From Cynocephalus volans (lineage: Eukaryota; Chordata; Mammalia; Dermoptera; Cynocephalidae), in NCBI RefSeq assembly GCF_027409185.1, contig NC_084461.1, positions 189,244,501 through 189,308,500 on the forward strand: 64,000 nucleotides of DNA, in the 5' to 3' direction. Below the pieces are notes generated by a model. It was given only the letters and a program-made list of their open reading frames with translations, ran no database searches and was not told the origin of the DNA. The translations under genes were made by a program, and so were the position numbers. Below, piece after piece: positions 57,090 through 64,000 of this stretch (position 1 is its first letter; every line of letters starts with the position of its first letter).

Positions 57090-58181
57090 CAGGCTGAATA
57101 TCCCTTATCTGACATGCTTGGGACCAGAAGTGTTTTTTTGGATTTTGGAATATTTGCATATACATAATGAGATATCTTGGAGATGGGAACTGTGAAGGTT
57201 AATTCTAGGTGTCAACTTGATTAGGTTAAGGAATGACAAGAAACCTGGTAAAGCTATCTTTTTAGGTGTGTCCATGAGGGTGTTTTTAGAAGAAATTAGC
57301 ATGAGAGCCTAAGTTGAGACTGTGTGGGAAAGATCCACCCTCAATATGGGCAGGAATCTGCTGGGGGCCCCAAGAGAAAAAAAAAAAAAAAAAACAGATG
57401 GAAAAAAAGGTGAATCACCCTGTCTGTTGGAGCTGAGATACATTCTTCTGTCCATGCGTCTCAGAGCTTGAGACTCTTCAGCTTTTGAGTTCCAGGACTT
57501 ACACCAAGGACACCATTGGCTTCCCAGGTTTTGAGAACTTTGGACTTGAACTGAGCCATGCTATCAGCATCCAGTTTGCAGATGGCCTATCATGGGACTT
57601 CTCTTCACAATCTCGTGAGCTAATACCTCTAATAAATCCCCTCTCATATACTGATAACATATCCTATTGATTCTGTCTCTCTGGAGAACCTGACTAATAC
57701 AGGATCCATATCTTAACAAGAAATTCATTTATGTTTCATATACATCTTGTATTCATAGTCTGAAGGTAATTTTATACAATATTTTAAATAATTTTGTGCA
57801 TAAGACAAAGTTTGTGTACATTGAGCCATCAGAAAGCAAAGTATCACTATCTCAGCCACCCATGTGAATAATCTATGGTTGTCTGGCACCATCATTATTC
57901 CTGACTCTGATTTATATGCTACTGATAAGCAATCATGTTCTTACACTTATTCACATATAAGTATTTAACAGTAAAAAATATGACATACCATTAATGCAGT
58001 GAAAAAATTAATGTACAGGCTAACTAAGCAGCACAGTAGCATCACCAGAATACCTGCTGAGCATCTCTAATCTGAAATTCAAAATGCCAGGTGTGGAATT
58101 TTCCACTTGTGGCATCGTGTTGGTGCTCAAAAAGTTTCAGATTTTTGATTTTGTATTTTCAGATTAGGGATGCTCAACCTG
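57090..58181. mobile_element. Tigger-like DNA transposon abutting the TMEM116 stop codon
   Basis: Imperfect inverted termini CAGGCTGAATATCCC (57090) and, reversed at the right end, CAGGTTGAGCATCCC (ending 58181), with TA beyond the right end. Internal sequence (GGGACCAGAAGTGTTTTTTTG, ATTTGCATATACATAATGAG) resembles a TcMar-Tigger family, which I believe is Tigger7-like. An ERVL-type LTR is inserted in it. It ends 10 bp from the TMEM116 stop codon, so it probably provides 3' UTR. Confidence 0.75.
57191..57701 (+). mobile_element. Solo ERVL-type (MLT2-like) LTR in the Tigger element
   Basis: Starts TGTGAAGGTTAATTCTAG and ends GAACCTGACTAATACA. It contains ATGAGGGTGTTTTTAGAAG and CATGGGACTTCTC, typical of MLT2 LTRs. 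The flanking 5-mers GGAAC and GGATC differ by one base. Confidence 0.82.
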
Positions 58182-58191
58182 TATTGTAGTT

Positions 58192-63895
<5,704 letters not shown>

Positions 63896-64000
63896 CTATG
63901 AAAAAAATGTGAGAAATGTCTTAGGACATTGCCAATCACATTATAGTAAATACCAGATCATCACTTAGCACTCGATAGAAGAAAAAGATTTCCAAGAGCT

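Overview
The window is mammalian nuclear DNA, most likely from a colugo (Dermoptera, e.g. Galeopterus). It has spliced exons, L1, MaLR and ERVL LTRs and MIRs. It also carries at least ten copies of a tRNA-Ile-like SINE of the CYN type, which I know only from colugos. The species call is inferred from that repeat family; I could not run a search.

The core is a tandem cluster of intronless ADAM1-type (fertilin alpha) genes on the + strand. Three are open: 2735-5419, 11185-13632 and 31368-33824. A fourth (about 50201-55140) is dead and broken by an L1, a solo LTR and a tiny U6 fragment. On the right edge six exons of TMEM116 lie on the - strand (58192-63895). In human and mouse, ADAM1 loci sit beside TMEM116 and MAPKAPK5, so the neighbour independently supports the ADAM1 assignment. 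The AT-rich left edge (277-2400) is where MAPKAPK5 flank would be expected, but I could not recognise it.

The three open genes are mosaics. Genes 1 and 2 are almost identical over 1,863 bp (three differences seen), from the prodomain to the end of the EGF-like region. Their N-termini, membrane segments and tails differ strongly. Genes 2 and 3 are almost identical from the 5' leader to the end of the metalloprotease and diverge abruptly at the metalloprotease/disintegrin processing site. This pattern fits recent gene conversion. The outcome is one shared ectodomain core joined to three different cytoplasmic tails: a Pro-rich hexapeptide array, a short acidic tail and a poly-Glu tail.

Between the genes lie pieces of an older segmental duplication, with paired blocks at 6.5-11.2 kb, 14.6-17.5 kb and 19.8-31.4 kb, plus later insertions. 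The most unusual insertions are three copies of a composite, SVA-like retroposon of about 1.5 kb (20087, 38047, and 47987 on the - strand). They have a YY1-like L1 promoter head, a GC-rich VNTR-like middle, an A-rich end and target-site duplications. One sits next to a satellite-like array (37087-38046), and that whole block is inserted in an old L1. The same L1 also hosts an SZRD1 retropseudogene (40274-44295).

Functionally, ADAM1 proteins pair with ADAM2 on or within male germ cells. A colugo with three open copies contrasts with the apes, where ADAM1 is pseudogenised.
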